A DNA stretch of 64,000 nt from Nymphaea colorata. Lineage: Eukaryota > Streptophyta > Magnoliopsida > Nymphaeales > Nymphaeaceae. Of this stretch, positions 11,871 to 23,400 are shown piece after piece. The position numbers were made by a program, and so were the translations under genes. The stretch is from NCBI RefSeq assembly GCF_008831285.2, contig NC_045139.1, positions 19,484,892 through 19,548,891 on the forward strand, read 5' to 3'. Position 1 is the first letter of the stretch; the number at the start of each line of letters is the position of its first letter. The notes beneath the pieces were generated by a model. The model searched no databases, had not been told where the DNA came from, and saw nothing but the letters and a program-made list of their open reading frames with translations.

Positions 11871-12064
11871 AACCCTCCAAAACCTTCTTTGCCTGGCGAC
11901 TCTTTGTTCTATATCTGGGGACAGCAGACATACGAGCAGAGAGGACCGAGCTCCATCTTGGTGTTGCAGAAGGAGGAGGTGTTGGTAAGAGGAAGAGGAA
12001 ACTTGGATAGTGGGTGTGGTGGTGGTCTAAGAAGGAGATGAATGCAAAGGGATGATAGAGAGTG

Positions 12065-15000
12065 ATGCACAAGCTGTGGAGCAGGAGTCCTCCTCCCTTC
12101 TTCCCGGTCTCCTCCGCCTTGGGAAGCACCCGCCACCTCTTCGGCTTCCTTGCCATGCCTGCCCTCCCCCGCCCCCACCACCCACTCCCCGCCGCTAAGC
12201 CCCTCCGCCGCTACCCTCGGAACCCTCTCTCCATTCCCCCTTCTTCGCACCACCCCAGGCAACAGCCCTCCTGCGGCTGCCGTGCCGTCTACCACAATGG
12301 CGTGGCTGCCAGGGTTTGGGTGGTTTATAAGGAAGGGACCGGGGTCGCCGGCGCCGCCTGGCTGCACGGCCGGCCGGCCGGACCTTGCGCCGCGTCCTCG
12401 AAGGAAGAGGCTTTGAGTGGCGCGGGGAAGGAAACGGAGTTTGAGGAAGTGGCGGGAGCAGCTGAGGAGGAGAAAGCGAATGAGGGGGTCGCGGGTGGTC
12501 GGCAGCAGAAGCGCTTGTATAAGGAGAGACGGCAAAGGAGCTCTTCTTCTTCATCCGCTTCTTCGCCGTCCTTGTGCCCGCCGGGTCCGGCTTGTGCGGG
12601 ACTTGCTGGTCTTCAGGGGAGTGCCGACCTTTTGACTATTCCCGGCGTCGGCCCCCGTAATCTGAGGAAGCTTGTTGACAATGGCATCGAAGGAGTTGCA
12701 GATCTTAAGCAACTGTACAGAGACAAGGTATCAGAAAATGGTTTCTGTTATCAGCTATGAGCGTTACATGTTTTCCTCTTCTTATGGTATTTGGCGGGTG
12801 CTGTGTGTGTTGCATTTTCTTCTTTAATAGATTATTCATTGCATTAAATGCCAGAGCTAGGCATATGACAACGAAACCAACCACAGTGTTTTAGTTGTGG
12901 AGGTCCATTTTGGAGGCAATGTACTAAATAGATATTTTTTGATGATGCTGCAAATGCATTCAGATGATGTTGACATGACGACCAACTTGTTTTTGTGGGA
13001 GTCCATCATTTCTCTCTTGCAAATGGAAGCCGACCACCGTATTTCTGGGTCTGTGATAAATATTTATAGTTAATAAATCTGAAAATTTGCAGGAACTTGC
13101 ACAGCGTGGGATAATAGTTTTGTCCGGTGAAGCCATCGACACATGAAACATTGATGATGTGTCCATTTCGAAAGAAGTAAGCAACATGGTATCTTTACAA
13201 GAGACATGACGCCCTAATAAGAAAGATCCCTTGGATCTATAAGCGCTTTTATTCGATTTTGTTGTTGCATATTGTATATACAGGGCATTGTACAGGGAAG
13301 AAAATTTTCCCTCTCGCTCTCGCTCTCTCTTTCTCTTTTTTTTTGTCTTGAATTGCTAAGCTTGCTAGTTAACTTACTGAATGATTATGTAACTTCTGGC
13401 CCTTCTTTCTCTACGAGTTCGAGTTGTTGAACAAGTTGTGAAGTTTTTCCACAAAAGAAGTATGGCACCTGTGGATTCTTCCACCTTTTTGTTATGAATC
13501 ATCATTGATTGGGCTGGCGGGCTTGCAAAGTGACTTATTAGTCTATTGGATTTTGGCTTGTTTCAAAGCTTCGGTTACTATTCGATAATTCAATCTTTGT
13601 TAGATTAAAATAGTTTACCGTCGGTGCCTGTCCCTGTGGTAAATTTGTTAGTCCTGGAGGGATTTTTGTTGCCTTCTTTCTTTTTGTTGTGGTTTAAAAT
13701 CCCTTTTTGGATCAATGTCTTTTGGTGTTTTAGTGCTTATACTCATGTTTATGAAGAGAAATTATACCTTAAAGAAAAAATTAGTCTAGTGAATATGTAA
13801 TGCATATATCATAATTTTCTCTTTCAAAATTTGATTATTGTACTTGTCATTGTCTGTGCATTTGTTTCTAACCAATTTCATCCTCATCCAGTTCTTTGGA
13901 GAATCCAGTCAGAAGATGGTTGAATATTTACAGAGCTCTGTAGGGATCATTCACAAAAACCATGCCGAAAGCATAACCTCCTTTATAAAGGATAGTGTCG
14001 ATGAAGAGCTTAAAGAGGCAAGCTCCGAGTCTGACAAGCATTCTTCTCAGAAAAAGAGGATTACGTTCTGTGTGGAGGGGAATATAAGTGTTGGGAAGAC
14101 AACTTTCCTTCAAAGAATAGCCAATGAAACACTTGAATTGCGTGACCTTGTGGAAGTGGTTCCTGAGCCTATTTCAAAGTGGCAGGATATTGGACCCGAT
14201 CATTTCAATATACTAGATGCATTCTATGCAGAACCCCAGAGATATGCCTATACTTTCCAGAATTATGTTTTCGTGACAAGGGTGATGCAAGAACGGGAAT
14301 CTGCTGGTGGAATTAAGCCACTGCGTCTGATGGAAAGAAGTGTTTTTAGTGATCGAATGGTATTGCTTATAGCTTCGAAGTGTTCAGTTTTGTATTTGAT
14401 TTCTTGTTAACTTTTTATGAATGAATTTTGAAGGATGGTTTCTTCTATATGGTGTTGAAATGAAGGTTTTCGTTCGTGCTGTGCATGAAGCTAACTGGAT
14501 GAATGAGATGGAAATCAGCATCTATGATTCATGGTTTGATCCAGTTGTTTCCTGTCTTCCTGGGCTTATTCCTGACGGTTTCATATATCTAAGAGCCAGT
14601 CCTGATACCTGCCATAAGCGGATGTTGCTGAGGAAGAGGACAGAAGAAGGTGGTGTTTCACTGGATTATCTCCGTGACTTGCATGAAAAGCACGAGAGCT
14701 GGTTGTTTCCTTTCAAGAGCGGAAATCATGGAGTAATATCAGTTAGTCAGTTACCTCTCCATGTGGACAGCTCCCTTCATCCTGATATAAGAGATCGTGT
14801 GTTTTATTTGGAAGGGAACCATATGCATTCTAGTATCCAAAAGGTTGGCATTCATTAACCATGATTAACTTTTTTGACTGCCATGACTGGGAAATGTAAG
14901 GAGTCCTTATGAAATTTGCTGTCTCCACATGCAGGTGCCAGCTCTGGTTCTAGATTGTGAACCCAACATTGATTTCAACAAAGACATTGAAGCAAAGGAA

Positions 15001-15600
15001 AGGTATGATTGCAATTATTATCACTCTTGTGCACCTTGCACTTGCATTTTCCATGTTCTAGATTTTCATATCTAGATCATTATGCAGTCAAATTTATAAT
15101 ATAACTGAGTGTATCTGTCCAAGTAGTTCACTTTGACAACCGTGTGCGCTCCTGTGTTTGTGTGGGAGAAAGAGAGTAAATGATGGTTCTGAAGCGTAAC
15201 AGGATGTGGTGTTAAAAGAACTTCTATTTGCTTGTTATGTTCTTTATTAGTCTGAATTGTGGAGAAAAAGTAGATGTTTCCAGGAACTTGGAGGAAGTTC
15301 CTTGTTCTTCTTGGGTTTTTATCTTTGTTGTATCATGCCTTCTGCTGTATTTTCTAACTGATGCGTTAACGTTGTCTCTCGGATAGATATGCTGGCCAAG
15401 TTGCCAAATTCTTCGAGTTTGTCAAGAAAAAGAAAGAAATGCCGTCCACTAAGCCCGATGAAGGCAAAAGCTCTTGTAAGCAGCGGATAGTTCTACCTCA
15501 TCAAGGAGGTTTCTGGACTCCAGATAAAAGGCTTTTCCCGTCTTCATCACTGCAACAGTTCGATTTCAAGCGGGCAATGTCATCATTCCTGTCGAGTTAG
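12065..15600 (+). CDS. dNK: Deoxyribonucleoside kinase, organellar-type, five exons
   Basis: Exons are placed at 12065-12727, 13892-14359, 14466-14843, 14935-15002 and 15387-15600. All junctions are in frame and give about 596 residues. The protein resembles the plant deoxyribonucleoside kinase of Arabidopsis At1g72040. Residues 1 to about 60 are basic and Pro/Ser-rich, like an organelle presequence. A helix-hairpin-helix-like segment (LLTIPGVGPRNLRKL) follows at about 189-221. The kinase domain carries the P-loop GNISVGKT (284-291), the catalytic-region motif MERSVFSDR (368-376) with Glu-Arg-Ser, and an Arg-rich lid (CHKRMLLRKRTEEGG). The family phosphorylates deoxynucleosides with ATP in the salvage of DNA precursors. 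The reading frame opens upstream at a GTG, and 12065 is the first ATG. An in-frame ATG at 12155 is an alternative start. Intron 1 holds an exon-like segment with a stop codon. Confidence 0.9.
13093..13176 (+). other. Exon-like 84-base segment inside dNK intron 1 (possible poison or relic exon)
   Basis: The segment is flanked by a good acceptor (tttgcag) and a strong donor (gtaagc). Its length is divisible by three, and in the phase left by exon 1 it reads ELAQRGIIVLSGEAIDT, a TGA stop, then NIDDVSISKE. Inclusion would truncate the kinase before its P-loop. The main splice from 12727 to 13892 gives the conserved sequence without it, so it is either alternatively used or a decayed exon. Confidence 0.3.
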
Positions 15601-17370
15601 CTGCATACGAGTCTTCTCCTATTTGCCAGTGCCGTCTTTTTTGCTTTTCGCGATCTTCCAGTTTGTGGCTGTATACAACACATACTGATACTCTAGTTCA
15701 GTCTTGCGGTATTGTTTGAAGCCTGTGGCATGTGTAAAATCGTATCTGTGTTGCAGTGGAAATTTGCTACGTGTTCCATCGTCTACCTTCTGCTTCTTCC
15801 ATCTATTGTGCCTCGTTTTGCATTAATGTTGCAAAGGAGAGTAATGGTGCACAAGCTTTGTTGAAATCAAGAACTAAGCACGAATCTTCTACATTTTCCC
15901 CATATATATGAAGCAGACTCGAGTATGTCATGGATCTTATCGGAAGTATTTATTTAGAAGTTCGGATCTAATGACAGCCTTATACAAGTAAACCTTTTCA
16001 AAAAATCTAATGTATACGTGATTTTGTAGCATTTCAACAATTGACTGGGGTGTGGGTTCTGCGAACTAGAACTTAATATTCTGCATATTTTCATTTTGCT
16101 GCTGATTATGAAAGATTAAATCATTAATTGGTTCTTATTTTCATTACCAAGTGAAAGTAATTAAATTCCTTAAATTCAAGTCTGGTTCGTGGCATCTGTA
16201 CCTTGAGCTTCAACTTGTCATTTATAAACATCTCGTGGCACATCATTATTATTTGGTGCCATAAAAGCGTGATATTAAAAAAATCACCTGTTTTTTATAA
16301 TATCATCTCATTTTTGCCATTTAACTCTTAACGACTAGTTTCGTATCATAGATTTGTTTTAGTGTCTTGTTTGTAATACAATAAGGTTTTAAAGGGATCG
16401 TATGTAATATATTCGCTTCGTACAGAGCAACGATTTTTAGGCGGGAACTTGAAAGAGCGTGTTTTTTCTTTTTCCCGAACGCTTAAAATCACGTAAGGAT
16501 TCGGGTCATATTTCGGATTAGAACTCATATAAAAAGCTACGTGTTGAAATAAGTTCAACTAGGAGGCGTTTGATCCAATTAAAATTAGTTAAATTTTATA
16601 ATCATTGTTCTCATTCTTTCGAAATGTGAATTGTGTTATCAAATAAAGAATTTTCATATGCTCATTCCAAAATCAAAATTTTATGATCATAGCATAAGGA
16701 TAGAAATTATGATTTTAGAATTTTGGAATTTTTTCATCACCCTTTGACGCACAAAGCATGAAGACTTTAATTCATGAATTATATAGTTTTCATCCCCTTT
16801 TTATCAAACAAGTCATTTTTAGTTTTAAAATCAAAATTCAATACTATCAAACTCAAAGAAAAATTGAAATTGAAATTTTCGTTGGAATTCCAAGTTGAAG
16901 TGGAAATTTGAATTTGGAATTTTCTATTGAATTGAAACTATACTTTTTGAAATTCACAAGGCATCGTCATCAAATGAGTGGAATTGAAACTATATTTGTT
17001 AAATATGTTAGCGTATTTATGCAAATACGAGAAAAAATTAGCCAGTTTTTTTATAAATTTTACAAGATATGATTTCCTTAAGAAATTATACTATTAATTA
17101 ACGCCAAACCATTAATCACCAAAATGATAACGGTGGAGATTTTGGACCTACATAATACAGGGGAAATGAAATGGACATAGGCCAGATCATGTGATCTATC
17201 CGCAAATCATATGATTAGTGTTAGACCGTTAAACCATCAAAATGACCGGCGGGGACTTTAGAGCTACACAATGGTGCGGATACCAGCATATGGCAGATCA
17301 TGTGATCGACCGAGCATATAGGCATAAGGATATCATGTGATACGTTCGCGCTCTGGGCGGAGGAGGGAGA
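15601..17370. other. Intergenic region with 3' UTR, AT-rich repeat and promoter-proximal duplication
   Basis: The first few hundred bases are the likely 3' UTR of the kinase gene. From about 16561 an AT-rich stretch begins with aggaggcgtttgatcc, the same terminal motif as the element at 9651-9852. It continues to about 16985 with attccaa/ttggaat blocks, probably an eroded MITE without a clear matching end. From 17107 a degenerate direct repeat with CATGTG motifs leads into the next gene. No ORF of interest was found. Confidence 0.5.
17107..17341. promoter_or_regulatory. Repeated CATGTG E-box cluster upstream of the DUF726 gene
   Basis: Two degenerate copies of a roughly 110-base unit ('aaccat..aaaatga..cgg.gga.tt...cagatcatgtgat') lie in tandem. 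The 10-base motif atcatgtgat occurs at 17186-17195, 17297-17306 and 17332-17341, with a related atcatatgat between the first two. The last copy is about 140 bases upstream of the ATG at 17481. CATGTG is an E-box variant bound by bHLH factors such as MYC2. Any function is inference. Confidence 0.35.
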
Positions 17371-17375
17371 AGCCA

Positions 17376-17383
17376 TTTCCCGC
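17376..17383. promoter_or_regulatory. E2F-like motif tttcccgc
   Basis: tttcccgc matches the E2F core and lies about 100 bases before the ATG at 17481. It is a single short match, so chance is a real possibility. Confidence 0.2.
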
Positions 17384-17480
17384 TGCCAAGCGAGACGGAA
17401 GTCGAACCGTCTTTTTTGAAGGCAAGACTTTCCCGTCAACCTTTCTCCCGCGGCAACGGTCTTGTTGTGAGAGAGAGGGC

Positions 17481-20400
17481 ATGGCGGTGGCCGATCTCAC
17501 GCCGACGGAAAGGTACGCGGCGGCGTCGTTGTTTGCTCTCGCCCTGCGCCAGGCCCAAATTCACCAGACAGCTCCTCTTGGCTTCCATCCTTCCGACGGC
17601 GACAACGGCGACGGCGACGACGATCAGCGGAGCAGCAATGCGGAACGCTCGAAGAAAGAGCTCGAAGGAGATCAGGAGAGTCTCTGGACTGACAAGAGCT
17701 GCGGCCTGCTCCGACCCGTCCTCAGGTTTGCCGGGGACGATCTTTCTTCCCAATTGCTTTCCATTTTCTTTTATTTAGATTTCTTAATTTTGATTCTGAT
17801 CCACGTTTTCGAGTGCAGTTGCTTGGATGTTGATCGGAAATCATGGTCGGCGATCGAGGAGACTGCAGCGATGCCGTCGCCGAAGCATCACATTGGAGCG
17901 GTATGCCTGATATGGGTTTTTTCTTGTACGATTATTGTAGGTTTTTATTTGCCTTCGCCTATTTTTTTTGTACATGAGTGAATTATCTACTGAATTACCG
18001 TTTCATTGTCATGTTTTCCTATGTAAAAACTAAGAATGCCGCTAGGTTGCTGTCAAAGTCATTACCGAAACATTTTTTTTTTTTTAAGGAAGTTGCTAAT
18101 GTTTCTCTGATATTGTTCTGTAAAATAATCTGTTCAATTTCCTTTTTCTTGTTTAATTTGCAGTTTTTGAGGATACTTTCAGAGGAAAATTGTGATAGAC
18201 CTCCCGAAATTTTGGATCAGTTTCTTGCTTTGGCCAAATCAGTTGATGCGACGGTGATGAGTTTAGAAGATGATCCTGTGTCACCAACGGCTGAGGGTAT
18301 ACATGTTGCATATGATAACAAGGCAGAGGTGGTTTCCAAGTTTGCAGCTGAGTCTCGTAAAGGATTTCAATTGCAAGGTTCAGGTGTATATTCTGATGGA
18401 GAAATGCTCGGACGGTCCAGACCCGATGAGAAGGAAATTGTGGAAGGGAAGATGGAAAATTACCACTGTAAATTGGTTGTGATGTATGAACTTCTGTCTG
18501 CTTGTTTGGCTGATACTTCTGAAAGAGACAAAAAGAACTCTCGGATGAAAAAAGGTTATGATGCTCGGCATCGTGTTGCGCTTCGTTTATTGGCAACATG
18601 GTTTGACATCAGGTGGAATAAAATGGTTTGTATCATAGATTCAAAGTTGCTACTTATTGGTTCGTATCGTAGTTAATTTTTCTTCCTCATGGAGATTTCT
18701 GCTTAGGCATGTGTTCATCAAGTCCTCAAGCTCCTTTTTCCTCCTCAGAAGGATAGATGCTTGAGGAAGTGGCACACTTACCAAGAGGCACACTTACCTC
18801 TTGATACTTCTGAAATGGTTATTGAATGCATTGACATGGTCTAAAACGAACAGATAGCTGATGCTCATGATAACGTTGAATAATATCAGACAACTAGTGG
18901 TATTATGTCTGGACCCTCATATTTGAATTTTAGGAATTCTGTGGTCTATTATTTCAGAATGGCCTTAAACCTGTTCAGGCGGTGGATGTCCACGTAAGAC
19001 AGTACATGTTCAACCTTGAAGTTGTAGTAGACAAACCATACCGGTGCATTGAGCATCATAGCACATTTAGATAACAGGAAAGGGTTCTGATCCAACATAT
19101 TTTATTACTATCTTAAAATTGGACTATAAAATTGTCACTTGTATTAGGAAATGGAATACACGTTTTTAGTTATAACCACTTGGCATTTCTAATGTCCATT
19201 CTGCATGATTGGGTAGCTTAGTTTGCCAGATTGATATCACAGGGCATTGAAGTCATGACAATCATTTACAGGAAGCATTGGAGTTAATCATTTCTTGCTC
19301 TGCCATGGCGTCTGTGAAGGCAAATGAAGCTCAGTCAGAAGTTCATGAAAATCAAACTACATGGTCCAGGTGGAAGCAAGGTGGTATTATTGGTGCTGCT
19401 GCACTGACTGGAGGAACCTTGCTAGCAATAACTGGCGGTAATGTTTATGGATGCTTTTACTTGTATGGATGGCACACATGGAATGCAACTTTTGGTGATC
19501 TGGTACTCCATGACATATTCATTTCACTTTGTGTTCAATAGGATTAGCAGCTCCAGCAATTGCGGCGGGGTTTGGTGCACTGGCACCCACACTTGGTACT
19601 CTTGTTCCTGTTATTGGTGCAAGTGGGTTTGCTGCTGCAGCCACTGCTGCTGGTTCAGTTGCTGGATCTGTAGCTGTTGCAGCCTCTTTTGGAGGTAAAC
19701 ATAGACCTGTTCTGTTCTGTGCATTAGCAGGCATTGGCATATTTTCTCTTAAATATTCTTGGGTAATCAGTTCAAACATAGGCCATGTGGTTTCATTTGG
19801 TTGCCTTACTACACTTTTTAGTATAATTCTCATTTTATTATTTAAGTCCATTGATGTATGCAACTAGTTAACCATATGGTTCTAAGAACAAATTCTTAGT
19901 TCTAATGTTTTGGTTGACGAGTGGCTGAATAGGACTTCAGAAAGTTGTTCAGGTTGCAGAACATTAAACCTTGCCTCTGGACTGAAGGGGCAGTGACTGT
20001 TTTTGAACCCATTCACATGTGATTATCCTTTGTCAATGCACCAGGTGTCTATGGTGGTCACCTGCAATTTGTCCCTATTTCCTTCAATCACAAATCCAAG
20101 GGAGAAGGTTCATGGCATTGGCCATTAATTTATTTGCCATGTCTTTCTCTTGACCGTAGCTAGTACTGGAAATCTAACACATGAATGTCATGAATAATGT
20201 TCCCTATCATTATAGGTGGCTGGTTCAAATATTCCTCACTGGAAGAAACTGAATCCTGTTCAGCTTGTTCATAGTGTTCAAAATGCTAAACTGAAAGATC
20301 TTAATCTGTCACTTGCTGCAGCGGCTGGAGCTGGCCTTGCTGGGACGAAAATGGCTAGAAGAATTGGAGACATTGATGAGTTTGAATTCAAGCGTATTGA

Positions 20401-23400
20401 TGAAAGCCAAAACCAAGGCGTGGGTTGCTTCTTGTGTAGCTGTTCATTATTAATGTTATTGTTAATTCAAATTAGTCAACAAATTTTTCTTCATTGTGTG
20501 GGCACTTCACCATCTCTTCCATGTCATATTGACACGAGCACCATATTTACTGGAACATTGAGATAATGAATCTGTTGAACTTGTCCAGATGGTCAATAGT
20601 ATATCCTTAAGCACATGCATTTTTACGCCTCAATTCTTTAGTTTCTAGGGTTTTGTAGTCAACTTGCACTACGCTGTACAATTTTATCGGATGTATAGCC
20701 CTTCGCTCAAGAGAGAGCACTCCCACTCTCTTATAGGCGTGGGACTACTTCCAACTTATATTTGCCCTTTTGAATCTATGATCAGCAAATGCTGTGTTAT
20801 CTTATTCTATTTTGCAACTTTGTTTCTGATGTAATTATGTGTAACTAAAGGACAACCTGACACCTTGATCTCAGATCTCTGTTTGATAGTTTCCGAGAAG
20901 TAACATGCTTTTCAGGAGGCATGAGACTCTCTTACAGATATCAGGTGAAAGAACAAGCTATGTGAAAATTTTCTGTTGTAAAAGATCCCAACCTGGTTTG
21001 TGCCCCTCACCTGACTTTTACATGGTCCTATACCGAATGCTGCATAGCAAAATAATATGCCATGCAGAATAAAGTTTAATAAATGGTTCTATTGGGAGTC
21101 CCATCATATTTATTAGCTTGACTTATTTCGTAATCTATTCATCATTTGTTTGCAGCGTCTAGCTGTTGGCATCATGGTCTCAGGCTTTGTCTTCGAAGAG
21201 GATGATTTCTTAAGACCATGGGAAGGTCAAAGGGGATGCTTGGAGAGGTAATATCATTCTTAGGCAGTTGCATTAGATGCCTCTAGTTTATTGATATTTT
21301 TTCTTGTGAGTGTATCTTGACTTTATTAATTTGTGATTTTTTTGTGTTATTTACTAATTATTTTCATCTTAGCTTGGACAACTGTGCCATTCTATGAATG
21401 ATATAACATGCTGGCCTATCACTATATAAAATGTGTTCTTTCAAACAGTTTCCGTTGCATTCTGCATTTGGCTAATTTATGATATTTGGGTTTTCGTTAC
21501 CTGATAACCTTCAGTCATATTTTGTTTCCAAATTTTTTAATGACACTATTTCATTCTTGAATATTATATTCATTCCCATGAAGTGGTAAAGTTGTAGATG
21601 ATTTCTAGTAATGCACACTTACTACCAAAAGATGGTGGAAATAGACTGAAGATAGAAATGATTGCTTTATATTCCTTATCAAAATTATACAGTAAGATTA
21701 GGTTTAATTTTTTTTTTAATTCAGTGTCATATTAAGAAGCACCATTATACTGTATTAAAGGCTTTAATAGTATCTTTTTTATGCTATGTTGAAGTTTGAC
21801 TTTCTTTTTACAAGTTCGCTCTTGCATTTAGATATGCTTTGCAATGGGAATCAAAAAATTTGATTGCAGTAAGCACTGCGATACAGGATTGGCTGACTTC
21901 AAGTAAGTGGCATTAATTTTTTTCCTAAATGTTCTGCTTCTTTTTTGGTTGTTGAGATGGTATCGACTTGGTTTCTTATGCAGGCCTGACAACAGAATTG
22001 ATGAGACAAGGTGCCATGTTGACAGTGTTAGGTAGCCTTGTTGCTGCATTAGCCTGGCCATCCACATTACTAGCAGCAACAAATTTTATAGACAGCAAAT
22101 GGGCTATTGCTGTGGACAGGTATCTGTTCATCTAAAGTGAGCATAATGTGGAAGTGCATGCTGTCGGCATTTATTCTCGGCTATTGTTGATTTACATGAC
22201 ACCATAGATTTGTAATGAATGTTTAAATTTTCCTTAATCAACCAATAATTTTCATCTGGCAGATCAGATAAGGCTGGGAAGCTTCTTGCTGAAGTGTTGC
22301 AGAAGGGATTACAGGGAAACAGGCATGTAACTGGAATATAGGGTTACTGGTTTATTTGATTGATTGCCGATCCTTATTTATTCTTACTCACTGAAACATT
22401 CAGGCCTGTCACTCTTATTGGTTATTCCTTGGGAGCAAGGGTGATATTCAAATGTCTTCAGCGTTTAGCCAAATCTCATAATAGTGGTACCTGCCTATCT
22501 TGAGTTTACAAGCCGATTTTGTTTACCTCAGTTTACCAAAATTCTGATCCATGAAAACTGGGTCTGCAGCTGAAATTGTAGAAAAAGTTGTCCTACTTGG
22601 AGCACCAATTCCATCAAGAGATGAAAATTGGGAGGCTGCTCGGAAGGTAATCCTGTTTACTGCAGTGGTGCAGGTTATGGCATTTTATGCAATCTGTCAT
22701 CTTTTGATTCTCTTGGTAGAAGACCTAGATGTACATTCATCTGAAGTTTCTAGATGACGTGTTTTCCTCTCTGCCTGTTTAAAATTGTTTCTGTGCTTGT
22801 GGAGTTACTGGAAAGTAGAGAAGGCTTTCTATTATGCCAGATTCATAACTCTAATCTTCAGCTTATTCTACATATTAAGTATGTTTAAGAAAGTGCAGAT
22901 TCGTGGCTCTTATTGTACTTAAGTAGTCACCCAGACTAAACTTGAGCTCAAGTTAAAATGTGTATGTGCAGTGTAAGTTACTAAGTTTCTCGCAATTATC
23001 CACTTGTTTCACAGATAAGAAGCTGCAAGTGGTCATCTATTCAACTTGCACTGCAAGATGGCTTACCTCAGAAGGGGAAACCGGAATAGTTGTCAAAATC
23101 TAGTTGAAGTTGAAAAACAGAGTAGATAATTTTACTATTTTAGTATAAAGATCTGGAAAAAAGAGAAAAAGAGTTTCTCATCTCCAGCTTCCACCTTGAA
23201 CTCTCTATCTTATATGAGAGGAACACATTTTAGTAGTTATATTTTAAGTTCATTACGCTAGTGTCAAGTGCAAGTCATATTTGCATTTATATCTGCAACA
23301 TACACAATTTTGCAGAAGGCGTTAACCTAGTCAATATCATACATAATGCAATCTCAACAGTTAATGGGTTGGTGTAATGGGATGGAAGGGCGTCATACAG

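Noticed and set aside
11909..12535. 208-codon minus-strand frame over kinase exon 1
   Set aside because: It is low-complexity, GC-rich antisense of the Pro/Arg-rich presequence exon, with no conserved motif.
20216..20321. Longer version of DUF726 exon 6 starting at the tatag acceptor at 20215
   Set aside because: Using this acceptor shifts the frame and meets a stop. The acceptor at 20321 joins the conserved SFG-AAGAGLAGTKMARRIG sequence in frame.
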